Part shown: piece by piece, positions 39,163 through 51,106 of the stretch
Position numbering within the stretch: the stretch's first letter is position 1
Layout: each line of letters starts with the position of its first letter
Notes under the pieces: generated by a model
Databases searched by the model: none
What the model was told of the DNA's origin: nothing
Seen by the model: only the letters and a program-made list of their open reading frames with translations
Source of the DNA: Amphirosellinia nigrospora
Lineage: Eukaryota; Ascomycota; Sordariomycetes; Xylariales; Xylariaceae
Reading direction: 5' to 3'
Assembly (NCBI GenBank): GCA_004123355.1
Contig: SCHM01000001.1
Coordinates: forward strand, 1,604,001-1,668,000
Length of the DNA: 64,000 bases
Position numbers and translations under genes: made by a program

Positions 39163-39655
39163 TGGAACAGGGTTAACAGCTCTAGTGTGTAGAGGCATCA
39201 GGAGGCAAGACTAGTTTTCGGGAGGCTTTATGACGGCGTGTGAAATAGAAGGCATTGGAAAGATGGGAAACCTTAGGCCTCAAGCCTAGTGCCACACTAA
39301 CAAAGTTATCGATCCGAGGCCAGTAGGAAGAAGAGATCATCGACTAAGATATGTTACAGGGTATGAAAGAGAAGGCGTGCAGTGGACTTGTATTGTAGAG
39401 AGAATTAGGAAATAGAGATCCTTTATACCTCCTTTAAGACATGTAGATACATGTTGGAAGTGATGTTATGGCTAAACTGTAGGTATGTTGACTAAAACGA
39501 CGATTCGGTGTTGCAAGCAAATACACTGTAGTTCAAGACATCAGTAGCCAACCACAAAAGAGGCGCATCTTACCTACTTTCAACTCGCATGTAACACGGT
39601 GGTTTCGAGTGATATATAGTAATCCTTTATACTCCAGCAACCACACTTCGTCCCC
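39163..39655. other. Intergenic, convergent 3' ends
   Basis: 493 bp between the convergent 2EXR and thioesterase-like genes. Nothing recognisable. Confidence 0.5.
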
Positions 39656-40812
39656 TTAAGACGAGGGCGTGTCGTTCACCGGTTCGTATATGTTGATTAC
39701 CCTAAAGAAAGCGGCCGAGTGCCCCATCTTCACCCCATCGAACCAACCATGAAGATCGTTCATAGCAGCAAAGTGCCGCGCATACTCTAAGCCCCGCCGG
39801 CGTTCCCTCTCCGTCTTTTCCCAGGTCCACTCGGCTGAGTCGGCATTACCCGGCGTTCCGGCGGTAACGAACTCAAGCAGCGCCGGGTCCTCGCCAGCGT
39901 TAGACGTCCAGCCACCAGGACGCTCCGGCAGAAGCCCGCTCGCTTCGAGCATCCTCGCAGGGTGGATGGTCAACCGTCCGAGCTTGAAGACGTACGAGGT
40001 CACCGCCGTGGTAAGAATCTTCTTCTCCCAGTCCCGAGACTCGCCCGGCGTCTCCCTCGTCGGCCCACATTCCTGAGCATCCCACGACCGCGGCATCACG
40101 GCGCCCTTCTCCACAAAGTGCGTCATGATGGAGCCACTTCGATCCAGGCCAGGATGCGGGTCCACATCTCGTATTTCTGATACGGCTTAATCTCTCTCCT
40201 GAACGAGCAGTGGACGGCGCCAATGCCGATGTTGAAGGAGCCGCGCGCGGGCTTGGATGGGTTAGATGGATCCAGGAGAAAGCGCGTCTTGGCATTCCGG
40301 AAAGCGAGGTGTACGGCCCGGGCGAAGAGGTGCGAAACCAAGTGCGACCGGGCTATGTCTAGATCGGCCAGGTAGGTCGAGTTGGACTTGTGCAGGCGAT
40401 AGTCAATCTCGCCTATGGACGCGTGCGACTCGCTAATCACCGGGTGAAGAGCTTGTCAGGGGTGTGAGTATGGAACTCACGCACGAACAGATGCATGATC
40501 ATGCAGTACCAGATCCGGATCTACGCAAGTAAGGTCGTTATCATCCACCCCTCGTCACTGCGGTACACAGAAGGTGGCATATGGCAGCTTGCTTACGTTC
40601 CAGGCGAAAGGTAGACTTTTCCAATTGAAGGCTAGAATAGCAACGGCAAAGATGCGACTATGGCTGCCCGGGCCCGTGAAAAATGCGGCGAAGACACCCG
40701 CTTCATTCAGAAAGTGCGCGGCGTAGGTGCACGAGAGAGCCAATCCTATGAGAACGAGTCGAGCCGGCATCGCGGTTGGGCTAGAAAAGCTGTTTGGTGA
40801 CGAGGGTGACAT
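39656..40812 (-). CDS. Membrane-anchored hotdog thioesterase-like protein (THEM6-like)
   Basis: Exon 1 (40812-40597) encodes an N-terminal hydrophobic segment (MPARLVLIGLALSCTYAAHF) that probably anchors the protein. Exon 2 (40520-39656) carries the hotdog core: EIDYRLHKSNSTYLADLDIAR, then GIGAVHCSFRREIKPYQKYEMWTRILAW and THFVEKGAV. This order is that of the 4HBT_2/THEM6-like proteins, which resemble acyl-CoA thioesterases, though catalysis is proven for few. The C-terminal third is variable and may reach HGWFDGVKMG. Two single-base slips, at about 40.44 and 40.14 kb, both beside G runs, break the frame; with both accounted for the protein has 360 residues. An MFS gene and an SDR gene lie downstream on the map, so a role in a small metabolic group is possible. 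Confidence 0.78.
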
Positions 40813-42801
40813 GGTTGTCGTTCAATTGTGAGGTGTGGAGGAGACGGCGATGCACTTAGGACAAGGGGACGGTCTTCTAGCAATCAAAGGACCTGGGGAA
40901 AGGGAGGGATAAGGTAGTCATACAGAATGGCCCAAGTAAGAAACAGTAGTATTCGGATTCATTTTATAAAAGCTAAACAGGTCTTCAATTGGTTGGTGTG
41001 TGTCATGTCACGTCGTGTTGTGTTGCGCCGAAGTTTCGATTAAACCAAGTGTTCATTGAAGGTAAGCTGAGAATTTACATACCTACCTAATTTCTAATTT
41101 TAGACCCTTACCACACAGCCTGCCTACGCATCGTAGGTAGTATTCAATTATCCATGTACATGAGATGGTCTAAGTTGCAAGAAAATCTTGGGCCCCCAAT
41201 GTACCCTTACTGGGACTCCTGATCATGTAATACTACTAATGCAGGCTGAGCAGACCGGTTCAAATGCTTCAACCGATCTCTGGGCTAAAGCGCGTGCGAC
41301 TAGCTTGTGCTTTTTCTGGTGAAGACGTAGCTTAATAGCGTTGAATAATCTGTACACTCCTGGAGAGACTTGGGAAATGAGATAAGCCCTTGATTTCGTA
41401 ACTTGGTAATTTTGGTACATGTCTTGTTATGTTAGTAACCAGTCGTGAATTTTCTTCATGTCAGTTCCACACTAGTTGAAGAGAGGGGGTGTATACGTAC
41501 GTAGATAACAATGAAGCTCATGCCATACATGGCAGCTCGTAGGACTGATAGGTTTAAATACATCGCCCAATGACTCTGTTTGAGTTAAATGCGAGGATAC
41601 TAGAGAACGTCGTGATGTAAGACGGAAAGCTCTACTGAGGCTTTTCGGTAATCAACGTGTTGTCAATAGGAGGAGACCTGACTCGAGGATCAATCAAAAT
41701 GGTAAGTCATCTTCTGTGAGATTTTATAGAATCTATAGGGTATTTCTATTTATACCCAGAGCCGTGAATCTCCGTCCAAGACGCAGTGTCACCTCTGGAT
41801 CTATTATCTCTGAAGTTATGGTAAGAGCTGTTCGTCTCCCCTAATATAGCTAAATTTATCAACGTGTTTAAGATACCCGATTGCTATAACCCGAAACCTG
41901 GTACTGTAAGCTAACATGCCCGCCAAAACTTTTGGTAAAGGGACAGAGTAACTCAGTTGTGGACTCTCTGAACTATCCAGCAATAGGATTGCATGCACAA
42001 GAGGTTGGAATTTACCCCCATCAGCTGGAACTGCATACCGATACGACTCAAAGCATTCTTGGCCTGGCACACAGGTAGCTGCCGTATGAATTTGTAACGT
42101 TCATTTTACATAGGTATATATGAGTTATCTGCTGTTATGTACATATTAGGCAGCCTATTTCTTCCATTGCGTAAGACCTAGCAAGTATGGGATCGCGTAC
42201 AATACCTTCCAATTAGTCATGCAGCGACTCGGTAAATAGAGCATGTTTTCACAGCAAGCCGGTCAATCGTGACTGTTGCATCCCATTGCGTTTCCAAGCA
42301 GGCTACTCGCCCCCAAAAGATAGCTGCGTTCCATGCAGGCTGCTGGACCCCAATGAATAGTTGGATATGCCTGGTGCTAATGCGGGGCGCATTGCAGGTA
42401 TGCTCACTTGGGCACCAGCAATCTTGGGGTATCATAACGGCACTACTATCTCAATAGGCTGGCGGTGTTATAGAATTGTGGATGCAAGCTATTCTTGGTA
42501 ACTTTAATAGATCCAGAGCCTTGTATAGAATTCGACACTTCACCGCGAGAGCCGACGGAATTGGGGGCGATTGACGTAGTGAGTATGGACGCCCTGGAGC
42601 ATCAGGCTTCTCAACGCCTTGAATCAAGCAACCCATTACCGAACTTTGGTCCAAGTGGTAATTCGCAGCTCAAGAGATGGAATAGTATTTATAGTTCGTC
42701 AGGACCTGGTCCTCTCGGCCATATGGTCTTATCACCAACGGCGCTTTCATTTCACTTCCGAGAATTACCTACTTGAAAGATTAATAAGTCATTTATCTAC
42801 A
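40813..42801. other. Intergenic region, divergent promoters
   Basis: About 2 kb between the divergent thioesterase-like and MFS genes. Short TACCTACC words occur near 41091 and 41141. No gene seen; the open frames at 41816-42070 and 42495-42776 are featureless. Confidence 0.5.
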
Positions 42802-44850
42802 ATGGATCGTGAACCCAAGCTGAGTGTAGGTGACTACAGCTCTTATGACGGGCAAGATGAACAATTCGACCAGGACACGGAGAAGAAACTACTCCAGGAT
42901 AGTGTGCATGAATTATCCACTGAAGATGAGATTATCTATCTTCATGGCCCTCGATTCTGGGCACTCTCTGCCGTGTGGGTTATTCCAAACTGTCATGCGA
43001 CTGGCTATATGACTGACCCGTTTCCAGCATTGCGATCCTATTCTTTCTAGTCCTTCTAGAGATCCCCATTGTTATCACCGCTTTAGTTGCCATTGCCAAT
43101 GAGTTAGGGGGGTTCGGGATGTGAGCTGGATTCTCGCAAGTTATCTACTCGGCTACATATGTAAGCGATGCCTCAGAAAGATTATTTTTCATATTGCTAA
43201 TAGAGAAACGAATGTTAGCCGTCATCGTGATTTTCGCGAAGTTCAGTGATCTAGTAGGACGAAAGACAATGTTACTAGTCTCAACAGCATTCTTCATTAT
43301 TTTCTCCGCGGCGTGCGGCGCATCCCAAAGCTTGGTCCAAGTGTAAGCATCGAAATTCAACACCCAAGTCTTGATGATGTTCTTTATATCTTTTCACTCC
43401 TCGATACTACCAAAATGATCACCCCACTAATGCGTGATACTAGAATTATCTTCCGAGCATTTCAAGGTATCGGGGGCGGAGGGTGCTACTCCCTTTGCAC
43501 AATCATGATGATGGAGATTGTTCCGCCCGAAAAGTACACCAAATATGTGTCAGCCATGAGCGCGATAAGTGCTTTATCGCTCCTTTTAGGTCCCATCATC
43601 GGAGGGCTATAGCAGCTGGCACGACGTGGAGATGGATCTTCCTCCTCAAGTATGTTATCCTCAGTCCAAGATACCGAGCCATTCGGTACAGCTTCCTAAT
43701 GTTAAGCATGGCAGTGTTCCTATCGGGGTGGTTGCCTTTGTAATGGCATTAGTCTCCATGCCGCCACGATTTCCATACCAAAGTCAAACCTGCAAGTGCA
43801 AAAAGACGCTGTCATCCAAAATTCTCAACCGAGTAGATCTCCCAGGGACATTACTTCTGATGTCGGCAACACTTAGCCTGACGGCGGGATTTGAGGAAGC
43901 TGACAAAAGATTTCCATGGAAATCGCCCTATGTGATCAGCTTGCTGGTTGGGTCCGGGGTTCTGTGGATTGGTACAGTGGTATGGGAGCGATATGTGACA
44001 CTTTCGAATAAGACCCGAGAACCAGTCTTACCTTGGCGATTTTTGGTTAACCGTCAAATGGTTGGCCTTTTATGGTGAGCTTCTCGCCATTCGGCTTGTG
44101 CAGGTTTCAAGCTTACGAGATTTCCCCAGCAATCAACTTCTCTCGGCGGCCCAACATTGATAGGGATGTTTATCCTCCCCAGAGATTTGAACTCGTATAT
44201 GGATTATCGGGCCTCGAGGCAGGCGTCCGACTTATTCCATTTTCGCTCGCTATCCCGGTCGCTACCATTGTTGCAGCTGGTCTTGCTGGAAAGTGCAAGA
44301 TACCCGTTATGTACATCGTTATGGTCGGGTCTCTTTTCAAATCATTGGCTTCGCCCTTCTGAGCACATTGCCCATCACTTCCTCTATTCCTCCGCGGATG
44401 TACGCGTTTGAAATTCTTGCCGGATGGGGTTGTGGGTTACAGTTCTCTCTGCTGTCGGTGGCGATCCCACTAGTCAATGAAAGCCGCGACCGTGGTAAGT
44501 TCGTTATACCCAACCGTATGAGGTGAATCTAATTCTTTCTAGCCGTTTCTATGGCGGCCGGCGCACAGTTCAGGATGATAGGCAGCGCGATAGTCCTATC
44601 GATTTCAACCTCAATATTCAATACCTATGTGCGAGGCCAGTTCAGTACCATTCTAGGGACTGCAAACACCAGCGCTTTAGCCAACCCGAGCAGCTTCTTC
44701 AGCTCACTCCCAGAAGGACTAGCCGAGGAAGTCAGGTTTGTCCTCGCGGAAGGCTATAATCACCAAACTCTTGTCCTGTGTGTCTCAGCAGCATTACAGA
44801 TTCCGTCTGCCTGGCTTCTGTGGCGAAGAAAGAACCAACTGGTGCTCTAA
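42802..44850 (+). CDS. MFS multidrug-type exporter, DHA2-like
   Basis: About seven exons are inferred, the clearest being 42802-42974, 43028-43160, 43219-43342, 43444-43649 and 43715-44074. A 50-residue acidic N-terminal tail precedes HGPRFWAL. MFS landmarks follow: LEIPIVITALVAIANELGGFG, SWILASYLLGY, FAKFSDLVGRKTMLL (motif A), IIFRAFQGIGGGGCYS (motif B region) and TWRWIFLLN with VPIGVVAF. The last third contains RFELVYGLSGLEAGVRLIPF and FEILAGWGCGLQFSLLSVAIP. This resembles 14-helix proton-coupled drug or metabolite exporters in the plasma membrane. At least four single-base slips (about 43.1, 43.6, 44.18 and 44.34 kb) break the frame, mostly in G or C runs. The exon junction near 44.1 kb is uncertain. 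The SDR gene is convergent, 435 bp away. Confidence 0.82.
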
Positions 44851-45285
44851 AAGCCCAACTCGGTGTCACACGGATCTCAGCTTCTACTACCTCACGAGAC
44901 TGGCCGAGTCGCACGAATCTCGTGAGTCACGGTCCTTCGCCGAAGACCGAGATAGATCATCGAGACACATTGTCAGGTGTTTTATTACCCCAATGTGAAT
45001 AGAGAGACCTGCTTGCAACTAGAGACGTAGTTAGGGCTTAATAGATGATCAATTAATTCTTGAACTTCCTAATCTAAAGGGGGTTGTAGTCCTATATATA
45101 CACAAAGGTCTACTAGATCTACCACGTGGAGTCACTGTGACCAAACACCCTGACAGACACAGACTCCAGCTAAGGAGAGCATAAAAGTAGGAAGGATAGA
45201 TCTTTATAGCACCTTTAGTTTCATAGATATCTATTAGCTAAATTAACTCTGTCCAAGCCCTTGCTACAAAATCCCAAACTCCCCT
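44851..45285. other. Convergent 3' flank
   Basis: 435 AT-rich bases between the convergent MFS and SDR genes, presumably their 3' UTRs. No other feature. Confidence 0.5.
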
Positions 45286-46431
45286 CTACTTAGGCAACTT
45301 CCCAGCCCCCATCCCATCAACAAAGTTCCTAAACACAGCCCGTTTCCCATCCTCGAGGTGCGCAAAGCTGTCCTTGAGCGGGCCGATAAGTATCTCCTCG
45401 TCGCCCGCCTCCAGCCCGCCCAGCAATCCCGGATGAACTCCTCGATCGTGATCCCGATGTGCGCCTGTCCAGCCGCCACCATATCCGGCTGGAGCTCATG
45501 TAGCTCCGTCTGCGTCCGACTCGAGTTAGCATCACACGTCGACTCGGTATGAGGGCGGATAGGAACGGGACCCGGGATACGGGACGCCGATACATAAAAC
45601 CCCAGATGTAATTAAGAACGCACGAAACAGCAAGTTAAAACGCACCTGAACAGCCGGCGGCACAATCTCCACAACTTTAATATGCCGACTCCCCGCATGC
45701 GCCGCGAGCTGCGCGCGAAGCGACCACACCAGCGCGTGCAGCGCGGCCTTGGTGGCGCAGTAGTTGGCGCACCGCGGCAGCGGGACGAGCGCGAGGCCCG
45801 AGGTGACGGCGAGGACGGCGCAACGGTCTGGCGCGCGCACCCGCAGATGCGGCAGGAAGGCCGCGAGGAGGGCGACGGGGGCCGTGTAGTTGGTGTCGAT
45901 CTCCTTGCGCACGAGCGCGAGGTCGATGGCGGCCTCCTCGGGCGCGGCGGCGGCGGCGGCGAAGTTCACGCCGCGCTGGATGCCGGCGTTCAGCACGATG
46001 CAGTCGAGGGTCGGGTGGGTTTTGTATGATGCTTTGATGTGTGAGCCAGTGCCGCGCGATGGCTCTTGATGGGCAGATAGATATCCTCCGTGAGCGGGCG
46101 TCGAGGTGGTTTATGGTGAATTAATGAATCAATTGTATAAAAAAGAAATAGAAAAAAAAAAAGAAGGGCGCATGAATTTTAAGAAACCCCAAAGTCATCC
46201 TCACCAAACTCACCCTTCCGCCCACGCCGGAATCCCATCCAGCTCCGAGATATCAAACCGCGACGTCGCCACCTTCTCGGACTCGTGCCTGGCGGCGAAG
46301 GCGTCGAGTCGGTCCCGACGCCGACCCACGGCGATGACGAAGCTGCCGTTCTCGATCATGCGGTCCGCCATGGCCACGCCGAGGCCGGCGGTACAGCCGA
46401 GCATGAGGACGGTCTTATACGGCCAGCCCAT
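45286..46431 (-). CDS. Short-chain dehydrogenase/reductase (SDR)
   Basis: Exon 1 (46431-46214) carries the Rossmann motif GCTAGLG after KTVLML, followed by AVGRRRDRL. Exon 2 (roughly 46085-45646) has the NAG motif in CIVLNAGIQR, the catalytic serine in LAVTSGLALVP, and the active-site YCATK. Exon 3 (45509-45286) carries TELHELQPDMVAAGQAHIGI and ends GAGKLPK. Total length is about 250-270 residues, usual for classical SDRs. The enzyme uses NAD(P)H to interconvert alcohols and carbonyls; substrate unknown. The ATG at 46431 was preferred because the protein then starts just before the Rossmann strand. One slip near 45.44 kb and an unresolved junction at the start of exon 2 disturb the frame. Exon 2 is strikingly GC- and Ala-rich, with an AAAAAA run at residues following NFA. 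Confidence 0.83.
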
Positions 46432-47474
46432 CGTCTTCGCTTTTGTTCGACAAGAGAATAATACGAGGATGATATAGAGCAAGCTTGGTGTTCATCCAGC
46501 GTCTTCGCGCCCCCTCCCCCGACGTCAACCGTTTAATATGAAATTTGGATCCTGGATACCTAATTTAGCCGCGAGAACTTAGGTCTAGGCTGGAAGGTTC
46601 TTCGTTAATTCTATAGCTATATCGTTTTGTAGTTTCAACTAGGTTATATTAAGTAGTCAGTAACCCCTCCTCGGGTATGTAATAGTTCTCCGACAATCGC
46701 TGACGCAAGTAGATACCACCTTTACTTGGACACATCTACACAATAACTCTAGCACGAACCTAGAACAGTAACTACGGAGATAGTGGGATGCATTGCAAGG
46801 CGGATACAACAAACTTTGGCATTATAACAGTGAGGCTAGGCACTAAAAAGGGTCTGTTTTGGCTTGCAATTCGCGCCATGCCATTGATCACTACCTAAAG
46901 TATTTCCTACTGGTTGCCTCCGTGTAGAAGGCGGTACATGCGGCGATGAGCAGGTGGCACAACGCCCATAGGCGGGCACATCCGCACAAGAGTCGTCAGT
47001 GCGATGCCCCATACCCATTCTACCTCCTAAAGTGAACATGTGTATAAACCGAGATAAAAACAAGCGGCTCCCGATAAAAGAGTGACATGAAGAATAAAGC
47101 AGGGTATGCAAAAGATCCCTCCAGGGAAACCCAGTCTCCAAGCGTCTATCCCCCGAAGAGCCGGCTGCCGAAGCGGGAACTGGACCGAGTCTACGGCGGA
47201 GTACACATGACGTATCCTCCACCCCTTCATCCAGGACTGGGTCCACTGCGAACCAAATTGATAAAGAAAAGAGCCGTGCTCGGTTTTTCGACGCCAGTCC
47301 GTCAGTCCAATTCATTCGTGTCAAGGACTACCCGAAGAGGATCTACCGCTCAGGGATGAGAATCGTGAAAAGACGGAGACGTCGGATGCATGCAATCGTG
47401 ATCGGGTAAGAAAGAGTTGACAGAACGGAACGTATCACGGCGCCGTGCCGCCAGCTTTGCGTTTTCCGCGCTTG
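46432..47474. other. Intergenic region
   Basis: About 1 kb between the SDR start and the end of the Gln-rich gene, both on the minus strand. It should include the SDR promoter and the other gene's 3' UTR. The 162-codon frame at 46836-47324 has no recognisable domain. Confidence 0.5.
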
Positions 47475-49132
47475 TTAGCACAAGTCGAGGTGCCTTTCGC
47501 TCGCCGGCTTGACCCTCAGCTTTAGGTTGACGCTGAGATCCGTGCTTGAAGACGCTAGCGAAACTATTCTCGCTTTCGCCGGCGCTGGCTGGCTATCAAC
47601 ACTTCTACGCGACTTCTGGCGCGAGCCGGGACGATCTGAACCGATTGCTCCCCAACCGCCACTAGCCGAAGTTCGAGAGCTGGCAAGACTAGGCTCCGCA
47701 TCACCAGACAAGCTGCCCGAGCCACTACGCCCGGAATCAGACTCGTTATCAGTGAGTGGAGTCCCTACTTCTTCAGCACTCTCGGAGACAGGGCTCATAC
47801 TGCCACAGCTACTGCCAGTGCCCTTGCGTCGTTCAAGACCAGCCTTCACCAAATTGCGGACAGCAGACCGGCGAGTTCGTGTAGCGAAGTTGAGGCTTCC
47901 CTCATGCTTAGCCGTTGGCTTGGCGCTGAGCTGCTCAAAGGAGGGAGGCCCATAAGGTTGACGAACAGCATGCTCGCCAGCACGGGCCTGTCCCGGCCCA
48001 TAACCTCCTCCATTTGGCAAAGGAGTCAAGGGCAACGAGGCAGTCTTGGGGCCAGCTGATGATTTTAGTGCATCATCGCTCGAGATCGTCAGGCCCTTGC
48101 CCGCGTTCGCCAATGACGATGATTTTTTGTGGCCGCGTCGGAAAGCATTGGCGGATGGAGGTGGGAGCGGCGTCGGCTCAGCCGTCATCTCTGGTTTCTT
48201 AGGAGGCGAGATTGTCCGTTGAACTGGCGCCGTGTTCTCTGTGGGGGAGGGGAAACTTGGACACGCGGCATGCCATGATTCGGTTGCTGGAAGTAGGCGC
48301 CTTGAGGAGTGCTGGGCTGATTCTCATAGTAACTAGGTTGCTGCATCTGACCGGTCTGACCAGTAGTCGGATCAACCAGATAGGTGATCTGAGTGTTAGG
48401 ATCCGTGTACATATACATATTCTGTTGCATAGGAACAGACGTGTTGATAGATTGCTGCATGGCCTGAAGTTGCTGTTGTTGCTGATAGAGGCTCTGGAGC
48501 GCCAGTTGTTGCTGCAACGTCTGCTGACCATTCAGGTTCATTGCCTGGAACTGCTGGGCGGCCGCCTGCACGCTAAGCAGTTGCTGTTGCAGCCGCTGCT
48601 TCTGTTGCGCAAGGTAAAGATTGGCCGTGACCAGTTGAGCATACAAGTTGGGGTCCATCTGATCTTGAACCTGTTCGTCGAGGTGAAACTCGGGGGGACC
48701 GAGAATCTGTTCCGGGGTATAATGTTGGTGATTCATACCCGACATGTTGTAGGATCCCTGTTGCTGGGTGGCCATACGAGGAAGCGACGTCTTGGGCGCA
48801 TTGTACGCATGGTTGGAACCGCCATACATATTGTCAGCCCCTCCGTTTCTACCGTACACGTGAGGAGACATGCCGGCATTGGCGAAGGTCGTGGCAGTAG
48901 CCGATTTGGGGGCCGTCCTGAGACCGGCAAGCAGGTGTCCTCGGCTCGTTCTGGGGGTGGGGACCCCATTATCCTGGACATCAGCCGACTTCATGGTGTC
49001 GAAGGAGAGCGGCTTGATGTTCTGGCCACCACGGCGCGATGCCAGGCCTCCGGAGGGCATCCCCAGGCCCGTGGGGGAAGTGAAATCGTTGTTGTGCGAC
49101 ATTTGAGCAAAACCGCCGGTGTTCATACTCAA
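47475..49132 (-). CDS. Conserved-looking Gln-rich low-complexity protein
   Basis: This appears to be a single long exon of about 552 residues, interrupted by one single-base slip near 48.24 kb. The N-terminal third (MSMNTGGFAQMSHNNDF, RRGGQNIKPLSFDT, TPRTSRGHLLAGLRTAP) is polar with short ordered-looking motifs. Residues about 165-245 are a Gln/Leu-rich stretch likely to form a coiled coil or a prion-like segment. The C-terminal half is Ser/Pro-rich and basic, with ATRTRRSAVRNLVKAGLERRK and many potential phosphosites. I do not recognise a named domain; the composition suggests an RNA-binding or transcription-linked scaffold, which is inference. The 1.3 kb upstream is pyrimidine-rich on the coding strand, as in a long 5' UTR. 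Confidence 0.75.
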
Positions 49133-51106
49133 GGTGGAGAAGAGATGGTGTATGCAAGTGCTCTCGCCGTGCCGGGGCGGACAAGAGAAAATTAGAAGTA
49201 AAATCTAAGTAATGAATGAATGGATGATGACCACTCGAGGATGGGACAATCGATGGTTATTACAATCAACTATATGATGGGGTTAAAGGGGGGAACCCAA
49301 ACAACGTTGGTTGGTAATTAGGGTGGCACACTGGGTGCAGCAGACTGATCAAGCAACTGGTGCGGTTCTGCTCTCCAGTGGTAGCCTAAATATTTTCAAT
49401 GGGATCGATGCTCGTATCAAACGTAGTTGGTTTCCGGAGGGTAATCCGACAAATCCAAGAAAGCAGGCGGATGATGATGGCAAGCTGTTGACAAGAAACA
49501 GAAGACGTTGGGAGGCGAGCAGACGCGAACGGGCGCAGCTGATTTGCCGTCCGGCGATGATATTAAAACAGACCTATTAGGGGGCGAAGGGCTCGAGACG
49601 GCGGAAAGAGTGATGGTGTTGTGGTTGCGCCTGTAACAAGAGAGCAAGAGATGCAAGGCAGGGTTGTGGAATCGCCCGGATCGAAGCAGCGGTCAAAAGG
49701 AAGGGTGGCCGATGATTGCGGGAGACGATGCACAGAAGGTGAACAGGGTGTAGAAAGACCAAGGATCAAGGATCAAAGCTTCCGGCTGACTCGAGTGGCC
49801 TGGGAACAGCGCAACGTAACGGGGAAACCGCCGAGGTTGTCGAATGCGTCAGTTGCTCTTCTTTATCCTCGGCCGGGGTAACCACACAGCAAGTCTTTGT
49901 TGTCGCGAAGCACAATGACAAAGCGCGTCTCTCTTCTCCTCGTTCTTTGCACACCGGGCAATTGGTGAAGCTGCTCTCTGTCTTTCCTTTTCCCTCTCTT
50001 TCCGATCTGTCTATCGGCAGCGACGCGTTGGCTGATTAAAAGCTGTAAGGTGCTGGGTGGTTGCTACATGTGACAGGGCAAAGAATGCGATGCAATGCAA
50101 TGTAAATCGAAGAAGACTTAAGTCAAGTGAAAGCTGAAGGAGAAGTCGAAATAACGAAAACTGTACAAGGATTAGGTGTCGAAATATATGGATCGAGTCA
50201 TCCAGAAACTCCTGGGGATGGGTGCTGCAAGATGCGAGCTTTGTTGCTTTTTGGTTTTCTTCGGTACTCGGCAGTCCTCCTATTTTTCCTTTGTCGGGCG
50301 TCGATGACGTTGTTCCTCTTGATGGTGTGATGATGCTGAACCTGCGGGAGAGGTGATGAGAACGGGCAGGGGCTTGCTATTCTCGAGCGAAGCCACGGGC
50401 GGAATTGGATTCTCTTGATGGAACGATCAACAGCAGCAGCGGCGATGAACCTAGCGGTGGAGGACGATGGCTGACGATTGGCAGGGCCGCACGGGCACAC
50501 GGCAAAAAGAAAGAAGAATGTCAAGAAGCAAGAAGGATAGCACCCAAAGGGTCGAAGAGGGGAAGGAGGGAGGTTAAAGGAAGGGCGGGTTGGTACGGTG
50601 GGAGAAGTAAAAGGTCGCGCGGTCGGTGGGAGGAGGGATGGGTGAGGGTGATGGGTTGGGAGAGAGAAGAAGGGACCTGGGAGAGTTGGATAAAGAAATG
50701 GAAGTGGAAGGGTTTCGCCGCGGTGGATGGCGAATCGTGGACCTTGACTGGACCGCCGTGACTGGCCGGGAGAGCCCTGCAGACTCCAGCAAAATCGGAC
50801 GGGTGGGGCCCAGGATAGGGCATCTGTCGCCCGTGGCCCAGTTCTGCCCAGTGAGCAGTGAGCAGGTCGCCCGCTAGCTCTGCTGGCTCTGCTGGGAACC
50901 GGAGGCTGGAGACCCAAGGATGGAGACTCGCAGGCCAAAATAGATGCTGGCCCAGTGAATGATGCGCTAGTGCAGCGTACTGTAGGGAATGGGTGCAGCA
51001 CAGCCAGTTGGTGCTCCCCATTGCGACATGTACTCGAGTACCTAAAAAAGAGGACCAAGGCCAGAGCCCCTGTTTTGGACACTGTATTATGAAGGACACA
51101 CACCAC
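49133..51106. promoter_or_regulatory. Probable long 5' leader and promoter of the Gln-rich gene
   Basis: Nearly 2 kb with strong purine/pyrimidine strand bias (C/T-rich on the minus strand). Many overlapping open frames in all phases result from this bias. No domain-bearing protein is visible, including in the 302-codon minus frame at 50198-51106. Confidence 0.4.

Noticed and set aside
48212-49195. 327-codon plus-strand frame
   Set aside because: Antisense shadow of the Gln-rich gene; its Leu/Arg-rich composition is explained by CAG/CAA-rich codons on the other strand.
50198-51106. 302-codon minus-strand frame, Ser/Pro-rich
   Set aside because: Arises from C/T strand bias in the leader region; overlapping frames in other phases are equally open and none has a domain.
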